Shown here piece after piece: positions 35,201 to 45,512 of a stretch of 64,000 nucleotides of DNA (position 1 is its first letter; each line of letters opens with the position of its first letter). The stretch is from Limnephilus marmoratus. Lineage: Eukaryota; Arthropoda; Insecta; Trichoptera; Limnephilidae. Below the pieces are notes generated by a model. The model had not been told where the DNA came from. It saw only the letters and a program-made list of their open reading frames with translations, and made no database searches. Position numbers and translations under genes: made by a program. The stretch spans positions 58,673,819 to 58,737,818 of the forward strand of contig OU862908.1 of assembly GCA_917880885.1 (NCBI GenBank). Reading direction: 5' to 3'.

Positions 35201-38200
35201 TCGGCGCAATGGCTTGACGTGGCGCGCTACAAAGTGTACATGTGGGGGATGCTAATGTCCGTTTAAAATGGTAGGTTTAACTAGGTTTAAAAGAATGTAA
35301 CCAATAGATTAACTGGAAAGGGCAAGAGGAATATTAAGAGACACGATCAATCCTCGATATATGGGGGACCCTAGTGACCCTCCTTGGGGTGACACATGAT
35401 TTTTACCTTCTGATACTTAAAGGTTAACCTTTTCACTGCCTTCCCGGCATACACAGAATGATGGGTGTGCAGAACACAATTTCTGATTATCATATTATAT
35501 TTTTTAAAACGCATTATGGTTATAGGTTATATCAGTGTGTTATTTAATGTGTGCTTGGGGTTGGTAACTTTTTTTAACAGGGACAATATAAGGTTTGTTA
35601 ACCAAAGAAACACCTTGACAAAAAGCCAGGTAAATACACATAACAAAAATGAACCAAAGGAAACAGGTCAATTGTACGAATGCAGACAGTGCTTGCCTAG
35701 AAATGAAGATTACAGGAGAAAAAGCGCTGTCTCCTAAATGTCAAAATTGAACTAAGTTGTACTCAGTACTACATACAGTTCTAGAATTACCTTCTCTCAA
35801 AAGTTTGTCATGAAAATGAACCTAAAAACTAATAATTAAATTTAATAGAGGCAAAAAAATGAAAGTAATATCTTTCTGAACAAGGAAAACTATCAATTTT
35901 CAGTTAGTAACAGGGAAGAAACATGTCACTATTAAATTAATAATTAAAAACAGCCTTTCAGAAAAATTTTATAAATTCGTTTCGTTTTTTAATATGTTTG
36001 AGAGACAGACACATTTTCCCCCGTACCCTTCAAATACATTAGATTTTTACTCCAATTCTGTACAGTCCAACTTCAATCCGTATATTATTTTGAAATCTTC
36101 AAGCGTATATTATTTTGAAAGTTGTTCTTTTCAAAATTTGAGTACACTTTCAAAGCCCAAGCTGTATGAGTATTGACTAATTTTAAATTGTTTTTAGAAA
36201 ATTATTGTGTTTCTTTAAGTCACTCAATTAGATTATTTATAAAATTAGATAACATCTACATATTGATCTTGTATGCACATGCCGTTGTAGCAAAAATATA
36301 TTAGGCAAATAATTAATTGATTGTATACCTCAGATCACACAGGTCGCATTTGAAGACCTTCTCCGACTTGATGTTGGGGTCTTGCTTCGAATCACAACTG
36401 TCGTAATCATCGTCATGACCAACACTCTCAAATGCAGTTTCCACCAAGAGGTTATTTTCATCCGAAGTATCTGAACCAAAAAAAGATTTCATCGGTAAAT
36501 AATGTGAGACATTTTTAGACAATTAACTGGCAATAAACTAACACAAATCTCTTATGGCATACTAAATGCTTCATTCACATTTTTTTCTGTATGATTACTG
36601 AAAAACCTGGCTAAAATGCAGATCCTGCCAATGTCTGGGAATTTAATAAAAAGGCACTTTTTAGATGAGAAAAGTGTGGAGAAGATGAATAAAAAATAAA
36701 TTAAGGCGCGCTCGGCAAAATTGAGGAAGATACAACCATTCAAAGTATTTAAAATTTCACTTCGCGAACTGATATTGACAGTTCGTTCGCCATTTTTTCA
36801 CTGCTTATGTTGGATCCCAGACCTAATACAGAATTAATAGTACGCCAGAATCACAAACCATGTTACTCAAACCTAGCTTAGCCGCTAAACCACTTGAAAA
36901 CTGGGATGTTTTTCTTGCCTTGACGCGAGTAGGCGTTATAAAGGGGCACTTTTTTTGTATCACAAACTATGTTTAGCGTATTAGGTTATAGCAAAATGGC
37001 GGGCGGACTGTCAATATCAGTTCGCGAAGTGAAATTTTAAATACTTTGAACGGCTGTATCTCCCTCAATTTTGCCGAGCGCGCCTTAATTTTTGTTTTAT
37101 TCAGCTTTTCCACACTTTTCTCATCTAGAAAGTGCCTTTTTATTTAATTTCCAGACATTGGCAGGATCTGCATTCCTCCCAAAAACCTAACTTTAAAAAA
37201 AAAACGGCTCCATTATTCGTCTATGACTTAGCAGGTACTACTTCAAAATGTTTTAATATTTACCCAGAGCAGAAGAGTCATCATTGTCATCCAACATAGG
37301 TCCTAGATCGTCATGAGATTCACGCAAATTTTCCAGATCAACACATTTCAATATGCCGGCTGCATAAGGTTGGCTGATTTCTTGATGCACAGGGGTTGGT
37401 GTTACTAGAAAGAAAAAGAAAAATGGTATTCTGTCGACAAGAACTTATCAAATAAACATTAAGAGAACATAAAAAAAAGAAACTAAGATTGAGACAAAAA
37501 TTCCATACTACAAACAAGACAGCCAAGCATTGAATACAGTCACAATACAACACAGAAATTCCGACATTTGGAATTTAGATAAAGAATGGTCATAAAACAT
37601 CCACATTTTGTGAAAAATCTATGGAACAGGTACAGACAAGTTCTTATTTTGAATCTGTTTTATGATGATTGACTTCTTTGCACCATTCCAACAAGGCTCG
37701 TAGAAAATGCGTTTAACAAGGTTAGCTCATCGAGGGGGAAGAGTGGTGGTTGGCTAAAAATTCGCGATGTGGCTAGAACATGTTTCACTGGAAGATTTGA
37801 ATTAATTGCAATACAAGTGGCAGTGTTTTACTTTAAGCTACTTCACATGTTTGAAATTTCGAAAGCGGCCCGATGAGTTTTTTTGGAAAAGGGCCCGTTT
37901 GAGCTAATCTTGTTTTAACGCATTTTAATCTTGTTCAAACCTTGGTTTGCACCATTCCAAATGTCAGGTTAATCTTTCTTTTTTTACTTTTCAGCTAAAC
38001 TAACCGACCCACTCACCATCAGCTTTTGAGTCGGTTAGAGCGGAAGCAGTTGCTGTGCTGACCCTGGCTTGAGGCTTTCCTAAAGGACAGAATATTCAAA
38101 TATACTTTTTTGTAAAAAATGTAGCCATATTCTAAAACACTACATTCATGTGTTTTTGTCTAGTTGAATTCCAAGGTAACTACCTAAAACTGTTAATTGC

Positions 38201-40471
38201 CTTTATTTTTCAAATTCAGAAGATACTTACTATAAAGCCATAAATTCAAATTTTTGGTGCGACAGCACGACAAGCAGTTTTTTTACAAACTTGAGTTGCT
38301 ACAATGATAAATTATTTACAAGTCTAAAGGTGAAAGTAGGTATGTAGTGTGTAGTCAATTCAACTACATGCAAAGGTTTTATAATAATATGCTATTACTA
38401 TTGTCTTTATCATATTTTGCATAATAAAAGTCGTGTAATCAATGATTTGCAATATAATATAATAATATTAAATTCGTTATGCTGTTTAACCATAAAAACT
38501 TAAGGCATAATATTACGCAAACATTGAATAATAAATATAATAAAATATCGTCGGAATAACCTTGGACCCCCCCTATTGTTATTATCTTGATAACTTTTAT
38601 GGGTACTTAGTAATGTGGTTACTAATGCGGGTACCTAAACAAAAATACATTAATAATGGGTGTTTATAACAAAAAAATACTATTACACTACGGTTTAATA
38701 TTACTAGTATTTATGTGACTATCTTGAAAGTTAAAGCGTTAATACAGATAAGTAATTCCTAATCTAAGTTGGGAACAATAATTATATTATATTATTAGGT
38801 TTTTCGTTTTAATGTAATATGTAGGTACTCGATATGAAAATTAAATAAATCCAGAAGACTTACAAATTACTTTCAATTTAAAATAATAAAAACTAGAGTT
38901 AGAATACAGGTAGAGGTGTCTTGAATTTTAAGATCATTATTTTTTTAATTATTTATCACAGCTGTAATTATTTACTTTAAAAAAAAACCTTGAAAAACTT
39001 AAAAATCAAAACAGTCCTCGTTTTTAGCTATTTGACAATAAATTGATATTATATGTTCTACTATCTGGGACATATAATATTATAAAATCAAGTGATTAAT
39101 ATGCATTATCAATAGACAATTTAAGCAGCTTAAATATTCAATATTATTTACCTAAATTATACTTGAAAAGATGTGTTTAAATTACGTATTTTTCAACACG
39201 AACTATGAACTCACTAAATAAAACTATTGTATTGGTTACCAACGTTTTCATACAAAATGGATGACGACAAAAATAAAATAAAAAAGATAATTTTAAGCAT
39301 TAAAAGAATCGGTCTTATTTTTAGTTTGGGAAGAAAAAGATAAGAGACTAGGTATAAGTACTTAGATTAGTGAGTAAACATTAAACTGTTATCTCCTGGG
39401 GTATTATGCCATGGTTAAGCGATGTCCTGATCTCAAAAAACCAATCAGCTAGAGAAAAATTGAACTGTTTTTTAATAGAACATGAACACCCTTCGGAAAC
39501 TGTATGAAGTATGACAACATCTTCTTACCTGTCCTAACTTTGGCTATCATCGGAGTGTAATCATTTTGCATTCCGACGGATACTCGTTTCTTCCCTTTAA
39601 ACCTCGTGTCCCGACCATGTAGCGGCGCTTCTTCTTCTTCCACTTCTTCCCGTTCCAACTTCATAGTCACCACCTCGATTTCATCTTCTGTTTGAATACA
39701 CGTCGAGGTCTTTTTATTCTTCTTTTCTTCTAATTCCTTGGCAGCAGCAGCGAGGATGTTTTTAACAGCGGTGGTAGTAGTGGCGGGCATCGGTTCATCT
39801 CCTCTCCTCTTGCGTTTAGTAGCTGACCCTTCAGCCGACTGCTGTTGCACCGGTGCATTGTTCGAAGTGTACGGAGTATTGCGACACATGGCCTGCTGGT
39901 ACATGTGTATCTGTCGTAGTCGCTCTAGGTTTGTCTGGTAAGGGTTGACAGTTCGCGGAGTAGAATCATAAGGAGAACTGCAAGTTGGATTGGCAGCTTC
40001 GAAATTTGGCGTAAAGGTGTTGGTTTCTTGAACCGGTGCCGGAGTTACAGGAAATGCCGGATACTCGTTTAGGTTCACATTCAACAAGCTGGAAGCATCT
40101 TTCCTCACTTCATACGCCAACCCTCTGATTTCCAATTCAGATGCTGTATGCATCAATGATTGCAAATCTAGTTCTTGAACGTCTACGGATCCTTTGTACA
40201 TAAATTCAACAAGCAAGTTGATCTCCGCGTAAGGGATCCCTTTAAGAATGATGACAGGATGCTTGCAAGGGTTCTCCTTGAAGATCTGCTCGAAGTAGGG
40301 ACTACAGGCTGACAGCACCAGCTTGTGAGCCCGTATGGATCCATCTCGACAAGATAGAGTGACATCAGCAAGGGCTGACGAGGAGTATATCGTCGTAAAT
40401 AACTGACTGAGGTTCTGCAAGTGGTTATTCCACTTCAGGTGAAATGTTTTATCACTCGTCGCGGACTGCAT
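28533..40471 (-). CDS. BTB/POZ - C2H2 zinc finger - AT-hook transcription factor, seven coding exons
   Basis: A nuclear DNA-binding regulator of the insect TTK/LOLA BTB family. The coding exons, in transcript order, are 40471-39529, 38079-38017, 37404-37264, 36470-36329, 30215-30083, 29973-29562 and 29233-28533. All have GT..AG borders and compatible phases and total 2535 bases (844 aa plus stop). The BTB domain spans about residues 8-120 ([65 protein letters not shown]). Two zinc fingers lie at about 420-472. The first is assembled across an intron ([22 protein letters not shown]). The second is C2HC ([20 protein letters not shown], then C). Two AT-hooks lie at about 580-608 ([11 protein letters not shown] and KKRRGRPPK). 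I could not tie it to a named gene. The introns are full of foldback elements, yet every coding exon is clean. An additional finger-half exon lies at 32194. Confidence 0.85.
29562..29973 (-). CDS. BTB-zinc finger gene, AT-hook exon
   Basis: The acceptor is TTAATTTCAG and the donor ATGG|GTGAGG. The product starts [20 protein letters not shown] and ends with two AT-hook motifs, [11 protein letters not shown] and [13 protein letters not shown], which bind the minor groove of AT-rich DNA. GC content here is far above that of the introns. Confidence 0.85.
30083..30215 (-). CDS. BTB-zinc finger gene, zinc finger exon
   Basis: The acceptor is CTATATCCAG and the donor GAGAAG|GTAACA. It enters in phase 2. 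The product [20 protein letters not shown] then [20 protein letters not shown] holds the His half of one C2H2 finger, a canonical TGERPY linker and a full second finger whose last ligand is Cys (HMRIC). The Cys half must come from the preceding exon: 36329-36470 fits perfectly, and so does 32194. Confidence 0.9.
30216..32193 (-). other. BTB gene intron between the zinc finger exons
   Basis: AT-rich intron. At 30500-30640 two inverted copies of a phrase around AAAAGATGTGGCTTGGCGTA and CTATTTCAGC-type sequence form a short palindrome of about 130 bp (AGCTATAAAAGATG.. against CATCTTTTATAGCTG). The 151-codon frame at 31671-32126 has no coding character. Nothing else was recognised. Confidence 0.5.
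32194..32279 (-). CDS. Extra zinc finger exon, 3' splice site not identifiable
   Basis: The minus strand reads [20 protein letters not shown] followed by AG at a GTGCAT donor (phase 2). It would splice to the exon at 30215 to give [17 protein letters not shown], a perfect C2H2 finger. Upstream, the same frame runs [14 protein letters not shown], giving the Leu and His positions of a preceding finger. However, a TAA lies in frame at 32280-32282 and no AG occurs between that stop and the His codon. Either the exon has lost its acceptor, or it uses a non-AG site, or the base sequence here has an error. It is a decayed or unusual alternative finger exon of the BTB gene. Confidence 0.6.
34036..34673. 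mobile_element. Foldback element FB-A, copy 2
   Basis: The arms match over roughly 165 bp in inverse: ATGCAGATCCCGCCAAATGT, AATGCACTTTCTAGATGAGA, AATTAAGGCGCGCTCGGCAA and GAGGGAGATACAGCCGTTTA, against GGCGGGATCTGCAT on the right. The centre holds about 1.2 copies of the 95-bp unit (GTGCCCCTTTATAACGCCTG, AGTAGTTTAGCGGCTACGCC, GGTTTGTGTAACATGG). No reading frame is conserved. Confidence 0.85.
35091..35254. mobile_element. Palindromic MITE, copy 2
   Basis: The ends TAGCACCCCCCACACGTACA and TGTACATGTGGGGGATGCTA are inverted repeats. Shared words (ACACTTCGGAGC, AGAAAAGTAAAGACCGA, ACTGCGAGACTTTTC) show that it belongs to the same family as 10507-10682, though this copy is much more diverged. Confidence 0.75.
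35428..35740 (+). mobile_element. Possible piggyBac-like fragment
   Basis: TTAACCTTTTCACTGCC at 35424-35440 looks like a piggyBac-type terminus after TTAA. The frame ending at 35737 closes with [20 protein letters not shown], which has the spacing of the start of a piggyBac Cys-rich domain. The other terminus and transposase core are not found. The assignment is tentative. Confidence 0.3.
36329..36470 (-). CDS. BTB-zinc finger gene, exon with first finger Cys pair
   Basis: The acceptor is TTTTTGGTTCAG and the donor CTGAG|GTATAC. The acidic product [20 protein letters not shown] leads into [12 protein letters not shown] plus a split codon (AG). Joined to the exon at 30215 it yields C-X2-C-X3-F-X5-L-X2-H-X3-H exactly. 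Confidence 0.87.
36616..37173. mobile_element. Foldback element FB-A, copy 3 (youngest)
   Basis: The arms are about 190 bp and nearly identical in inverse, from ATGCAGATCCTGCCAATGTC to CATTGGCAGGATCTGCAT. They include the inner motif TTTCACTTCGCGAACTGATA and its inverse TATCAGTTCGCGAAGTGAAA. The centre holds one inverted copy of the 95-bp unit (CTTAGCCGCTAAACCACTTG, GGCGTTATAAAGGGGCAC). It lies 91 bp from BTB exon 37264 and 145 bp from exon 36470, filling most of that intron. Confidence 0.88.
37264..37404 (-). CDS. BTB-zinc finger gene, third coding exon
   Basis: The acceptor is TTTCTTTCTAG and the donor CTGG|GTAAAT. The 47-residue product reads [20 protein letters not shown] and then [20 protein letters not shown]. 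It is acidic, without a recognised domain. It enters and leaves in phase 1, so it can be skipped without a frameshift. Confidence 0.82.
37405..38016 (-). other. BTB gene intron
   Basis: AT-rich intron of about 610 bp; no feature recognised. Confidence 0.6.
38017..38079 (-). CDS. BTB-zinc finger gene, 63-bp second coding exon
   Basis: The acceptor is CTGTCCTTTAG and the donor GATG|GTGAGT. It encodes [20 protein letters not shown]. Being 63 bases with phase 1 on both sides it is a cassette-type micro-exon: skipping it keeps the frame. Confidence 0.78.
38080..39528 (-). other. BTB gene intron after the BTB exon
   Basis: AT-rich intron, no transposon terminus or exon recognised. Confidence 0.6.
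39529..40471 (-). CDS. BTB-zinc finger gene, first coding exon with BTB domain
   Basis: The ATG at 40469-40471 follows directly on an acceptor (TTTTTTTAACAG), so the exon starts at the initiator codon. It carries the whole BTB/POZ dimerisation domain (residues about 8-120), a linker with a basic patch ([11 protein letters not shown]) and an acidic stretch ([14 protein letters not shown]). The donor is GACAG|GTAAGA at 39528, leaving phase 1. The open frame beyond it (to 39449) is intron. Confidence 0.92.
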
Positions 40472-40841
40472 CTGTTAAAAAAAAACTAATTTGAAGGTAC
40501 ATGCCAAAACATAACCTGTCCAGAATATTCTATCCATTGTCAGAGAAATGTCAACAAAGACGAAAACATGTCGGCAAAAAATAATATTATATTTTATATT
40601 ACGATGACAATGATGATATAATTTAAAAATCATAAGTAATCCACTTGAGAGAGGGAACCGCCACAATATTAATTGATACTTTTATTTTTAGAACGTATGC
40701 TGTAAAAAACGCGTACCTATACAAATGTATTACCTACGCTTCGCGACGGCATTTCGGATTGTTAATTATTTTTAAGAATTATAATTACGGCAAGATTGAA
40801 CAAATATTCATGTAAACACATAATAAAATAAGATAACTCAC
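40472..40841 (-). other. BTB gene 5' intron
   Basis: Intron between a putative leader exon and the ATG exon, running GTGAGT (at 40841) to AACAG (at 40472). AT-rich; nothing else seen. Confidence 0.5.
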
Positions 40842-41060
40842 CTTTAAAATTTATATAATATTGTATTTGTCGCGCGGAAATTGTATTTTGAACGTCATTA
40901 ATGATTTAAAACAATAATAAAATTACACGAAAGAGCCAGACGCAAAATAAGTCGAGTCGAGTGGGTACTGGGTACGCCACTTCCCCGCCACACCCCTCGC
41001 GGCTCGTACAATCAATATTACAGTGGCCCCCCACCATCACCGGCTCGCGAACTTTAATGC
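40842..41060 (-). promoter_or_regulatory. Putative BTB gene leader exon and promoter
   Basis: A strong donor AAAG|GTGAGT at 40841-40842 suits the acceptor just before the ATG. Upstream, at 40945-41050, the sequence becomes GC-rich (GGGTACGCCACTTCCCCGCC, CGGCTCGCGAAC), as near many insect transcription starts. No TATA or initiator was identified, and the start site is not determined. Confidence 0.45.
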
Positions 41061-42114
41061 ATTTCCAACTAACTACATAACTAATATTATATCTTATTTT
41101 ATTATTTTCTCTTCTTACAATTCGGACTATTAATTATTTATTATTTTTAACGTGTTCAAATAAGGCGTAGATGCATTTTAAAATTCACGCAGCTTTAAAA
41201 TGTCGAGTATTTTCGTTTCAAAAGAGCATACTTATAAACAAAATTTTATGAACGCATACATTGTAGATTGTAGTCGTATATGTATTTGTATGTAGTGCCG
41301 GTGAGTACACGGACGAATACCTACGTAATATTATTATTATGTATACCTACAGGAATAATTATAGCCGAGAGCCGTGTGCTGCTTTTGTATGTGGGAAATA
41401 ATATCGATGTGGGCATGTTTAGTATAATTATTTTCTATTGAATTTATGTAAAACGCAAAGTCACAGGCGCGGCTTTTTGCGATTCTCGAAATACGATCAC
41501 GGGATCTGACATTTTATGAAAATAATTAATTAAAACATTATTATATTATTTTTATTGATCCATTCTAGCATTAGGTATAGGTAGTAGGTATATGTGTTAA
41601 GAAATGAATGCTAAATTACTTGCAAGCATTATGTATAAATCATAATAATTATGTTACAAGTAGGTGAAATATGATAGTATTATTATTTTTGACTGCACAG
41701 TTCAGGATTGTTGTAAACGGAAGTGGCGCCCTCTGTTTTTTTTAAAGAACTGTTGACAGTTAGCTTTGACAATTAATTAAAATTTACAAAACTTGGAATT
41801 TCTAGTTTCAAAAACTTTTATACAATTTCCCAACCTATTTTACGACCAATTTTCAGATTTTACCAGGAGAATTATTTCAGAAAAATAAAATATTCCCGGA
41901 TCAAAAATTTCCCAATATGAAAAATTTACAAACTTCGAACAAAACAAATTAACAAAAGCAAAAAGATAAATGTCTAACCAAACAAAACTTTCACCAAAGT
42001 CAAATATAATACTTAAAAGAAAAGAAAAAATCGAACTTAGGTATAAATCCAACTTCATGTACGACGATATTCCTGTCACGGTTTTTTTTAACTTTGCTTT
42101 TTTTTAAAATTAGC
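41061..42114. other. Upstream region of the BTB gene, no gene seen
   Basis: AT-rich intergenic sequence likely to contain regulatory DNA for the minus-strand gene. No recognised repeat or coding segment. Confidence 0.5.
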
Positions 42115-42270
42115 TTCACACAGGAGGCCCTGAGAAAAATAATTCCCCTCAGGGCCTATGTCATCTTTGGGGATGCTGTGTGGAGGGTTTTTGGGAAAAG
42201 GAAACAGAGGAAGTTCTGGGAAGGAAAGGGGTATGAGGGGTGGCTAGGGGGTAGGTGTGGTAAGTAAATT
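42115..42270 (-). repeat. Dispersed repeat R1, 3'-end fragment (inverted)
   Basis: TTCCCCTCAGGGCCTATGTC, ATCTTTGGGGATGCTGTGTG and GAAAGGGGTATGAGGG match, in inverse, the end of the copies at 50650-51230 and 54440-54860. It is a short member of the same family. Confidence 0.75.
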
Positions 42271-42314
42271 GCTGCCACTGGCACTGGATACTGGATCGCC
42301 CGTTATTATTTTGG

Positions 42315-42877
42315 AAATGTCTATTCATCGGTGCGCCACGATATATTATCGCACATAAGCTACATGTAAGCTACGCTCCCCATTGGTTAGTGCAATGTTG
42401 TGCTTTGCTTATGGATCGGCTATATACCGGTGCGCCCTAAAGTTACTCACATTTCGTATTGTACCTAAGGTTTTTTTGGATTGTGAAGTATTTTCTGCGG
42501 GTATCTTCTTACTTATTGCATCTTATTACGCACAAGCTTTCTCCTTATATTTTTTAATTTTTAACATTATGAGTAACTTCTTTTCCTTTGTTCTACTGTT
42601 TATCTTTATTTTTCATTGATTTCTTTTATATTTTGTTTATTTTTTTAAAGTGTACTATGTAAAGGTTAGGCTAGTAAAGGAAGTTGGTTTAGGTTTGGTT
42701 AGGTTGGGTTAGGTTGTCAAGTGAGTCAAACCATCAAACTGTCAAGTGGGCGCGGGCGGCGGAGCACCGGTTAAGCTGATTCATAGACAGATGATAGACA
42801 AAGCGCCTACGAATGGTGCGCATATATCGGATATCGGGGCAAATCGGGGCTCGGGGCGCACCGGTGAATAGACACTG
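42315..42877. mobile_element. TIR element with GTCTATTCAYCGGTGCGCC termini
   Basis: The ends ATGTCTATTCATCGGTGCGC and GCGCACCGGTGAATAGACAC are inverted repeats. It resembles hAT-type MITEs (right end GACACTG), but no 8-bp duplication could be matched. A short TTAGG-like stretch (GGTTAGGTTGGGTTAGGTTG) lies inside at about 42697. There is no transposase. Confidence 0.7.
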
Positions 42878-43199
42878 CCTTTATAAAATTCGAAAATTTG
42901 AGCTGTGCTATAATTTTTTTTTTATTCAAAATGATATTTCTAATGGTAATGTTGAAATTAACGGCCCGCTGGAAAACCACACCATGAATATTTTATAGAT
43001 AAATTTGTTGAAGTTTCACAGGTTGGATTTATATAATTTGATGATATTATTTCAGAAATAAACTAATAAAATATTTTGGTAAATATAAAGAAAAATGGGA
43101 CACGGTTAACAGATAGATTCTATTAATTTGATAACAATGAGAAACAAGTATTTCAGTAATCGATAATGGAAAATAATATATTCTACATCTTTTCTTAAC
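42878..43199. other. Intergenic spacer, nothing recognised
   Basis: AT-rich sequence between two mobile elements; no feature seen. Confidence 0.5.
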
Positions 43200-43440
43200 T
43201 AACTAACTAACTAACCATCACGCCGTTACCCCGCAGGGGGAGGCAGAGAGGACGGACCGCCAAATAACTCGGTCTTGGCACATACTCCTTGCCTCGTTCA
43301 CATTCATACATCGTCTCATACATGCTCTTCTATTATTCTGACTCTTGACATGGCCCGACTCAAGTATCTGATTCACTTGGTCGTGCCATGTCTTTCTCGG
43401 GCGACTAAACTTAATACATTCACATATCAAAACAAAGCCA
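43200..43440 (-). pseudogene. LINE 3' end with C-terminal protein fragment
   Basis: The minus-strand frame 43430-43218 reads SRPRKTWHDQVNQILESGHV, then MNVNEARSMCQDRVIWRSVL. The pattern GRPRKTW.DQV........A...C.DR..WR is the end of many non-LTR retrotransposon proteins. The frame ends SASPCGVTA and is followed by the ACGGCGTGATGGTTAGTTAG tail seen at 338 and 1021. This copy defines that tail as a LINE 3' end. Confidence 0.7.
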
Positions 43441-43568
43441 AAAATGTAATGCTACAAACTAAAACAATCGATTTTAATTATGAATGAAATTACATGGAAA
43501 TAACAAAGCGTTTTTTTATTTTTTATTTCCGGAAACTGAAATACATACTTGTCATTATTTTCTAACTA

Positions 43569-43876
43569 AGTGGTTCCCAACCTTTTTTTGACCAGGGACC
43601 ACTATTACATTTATTTTTTTCTCACAGGGACCACAAAGAACAATAATGATAAAATGTTTTTCGCGTAATTAAACGCATCCTTGCAATTACTATCATTTTG
43701 CAACTCGATGTGCTCTTCTTGGACTTCTTCAGCTATCTATCCATCATTAATACCAAAAGGGTTAAGAATCAGCTTTTGAATACCTGTAGATTCGGTTTTT
43801 GTAGTAAATGAATAAATGCTTCGTGGACCATATTTTAGATCTCGCGGACCACGGACCACCGGTTTGGAACCACTGA
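43569..43876. mobile_element. hAT-type MITE, 308 bp
   Basis: The ends AGTGGTTCCCAACC and GGTTTGGAACCACTGA are imperfect inverted repeats of a common hAT MITE type. The flanks TCTAACTA (43561-43568) and TCTAACTG (43877-43884) form an 8-bp target duplication with one mismatch. The words GGGACCAC and GCGGACCACGGACCACC recur subterminally. Non-coding. Confidence 0.85.
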
Positions 43877-43884
43877 TCTAACTG

Positions 43885-45047
43885 ATACAAAATGTTTTTG
43901 CGTCTACTTCTCTTTTTTAAATCAACATTTTTACAGAAAAAATTGTCAATATTGTCGATTCATTGCCTTATTTCAAATTTCCCGCTATAAAATTGAAATT
44001 ATTATACTTGTCACGGTTCCATGGCCGGCGGTAATATGAGAACTCACCATATGAGTTTTGGGAAATGAACGTTCTCGGAAAAGACACTTCCTCAAATCAT
44101 AATTCATATCGTCATAACTCACCTTAGTAACGATTCATATCAACACTGATTCACGGTTACCAACCGACACGCGCGAAAGTGAATTAGTTGGTTCCATTTT
44201 ATGGCTATTCAGCTTATCAAAACCAAAACACGAACTATTTAGAACGTACGTACTTTCTTACAATACCATAATATCGCGTGAAAATTGCGAATTTCGCATT
44301 ATTTGCGTGAAAATGACAAAATTCACGAAACCATTTATCGTTAAATTGATGCATTTTGCTAAAAAATTTGCGTTTTATTCTTATTAAATCTCGCCATTCT
44401 ATTGATGTTCCAAAGTCTTGGGTACTGTGATGATACATTAGTAGGATGTTTTGTAAACCTTCACAATATGAAAAATGATTCCATCGATACGGGTGGAGAA
44501 CTTCATTGTAGTTTCCTTCACGCACAAGAAGGTTGAAAGTGACACCCTTTTACTCCTGTTTGTGGGAAACGGCTTGAGCAGCAGATTTACATGCTTTTAC
44601 ATACAGGATTATTTTTTGGGCAATACATATACAAATATTGGACGCCAGTTGTTTCAACATGATAAAAATTTTCTCTTAAAGTATTATTTTAGTTTTTTAT
44701 ACCTCTGTAATATTTTTAATGCCGATGTTAGTACGTTTACAACTGGTAAAACATACCAGGCGCAATATCAAATCGTTCATATCTCTGTAGGTACTTTATA
44801 ATGTGTAATTATGTGTACTTTCACTAAGCTTATATCTTTTTACTGGCCATCAGCTGGAGCTGGAATAGTGTAACTTGAGGTCAGCGTACTTCTCGAGGTT
44901 AGTAAAAGCAGTTGTAGATTAAGAATAAAAGGTTGTATCTTTATATTTTAAAAGGTATCACGGGTTGCTTCGGTAATTTTTCCAAAATATCACCGTTTAA
45001 AATCGATAAAATATTTTTTCCAATGTTTACATTTGATATAAACAATA
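43885..45047. other. Intergenic, no gene seen
   Basis: AT-rich sequence with overlapping short frames on both strands at 44235-44801, none with a recognisable product. A run of GATTCATATC/ATTCATATCG words near 44100-44150 may be repeat debris. Confidence 0.45.
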
Positions 45048-45512
45048 CAGTGGTACCTCGAGAGACTCCAGATACTAATATCTACAGCCTGTATGTCGGA
45101 CGAATATCTACAGCTCATATGTTGAACTAATATCTACGAACTTCAGAGTGTTGACTAATATCTACAGAGCGTAGGTTGAACTAATATCTACAGAGCGTAG
45201 GTTGGATTAATCAGCTAAATGTGTCCAATAGTCCGATATTAGGAATTTTTACACACATGCTTACATAAATTAAGTTTTTTAAACTGCATACGCAATATTA
45301 CGTTATTCCAATATGCTATACATAATTGCAAATCCAACCTCTGCCAGTGCTGTAGATATTCGTCAACACTTTGGTTTTCATAGATATTCGTCAACAGTTT
45401 GAGCTGTAGATATTCGTCAACACTTTCCTTCTCATAGATATTAATTCGATTTTTTCAGTTTTTGGAATTCCTGTAGATATTAGTAGACGCCTCCCCTCGA
45501 GAAGAGTACCCT
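45048..45512. mobile_element. Foldback-like element with inverted arrays of GTAGATATT
   Basis: The left half carries five copies of a roughly 30-bp unit with the core AATATCTACAG (ACTAATATCTACAGCC, GACGAATATCTACAGC, TTGACTAATATCTACAGAGC). The right half carries five inverse copies (CTGTAGATATTCGTCAACAC and TAGATATTCGTCAACAG types). The ends CAGTGGTACCTCGAGAG and CTCGAGAAGAGTACC are rough inverted repeats of a pogo-like kind, with TA just outside on the left. Non-coding. Confidence 0.7.

Larger units (their letters stand above)
32283..36328 (-). other. BTB gene intron with transposons
   Basis: It contains foldback copy 2 (34036-34673), a palindromic MITE (35091-35254) and a possible piggyBac fragment (35428-35740). 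The remaining parts (32300-34030 and 35745-36328) are AT-rich and show no further feature. Confidence 0.55.

Noticed and set aside
42697..42716. Interstitial telomere repeat (TTAGG)
   Set aside because: The phrase GGTTAGGTTGGGTTAGGTTG is irregular, with no run of exact pentamers; it sits inside a TIR element.
44235..44801. Overlapping 96- and 108-codon frames on opposite strands
   Set aside because: No recognisable residues pattern on either strand; stop-free stretches of this size occur by chance in a 64-kb window.
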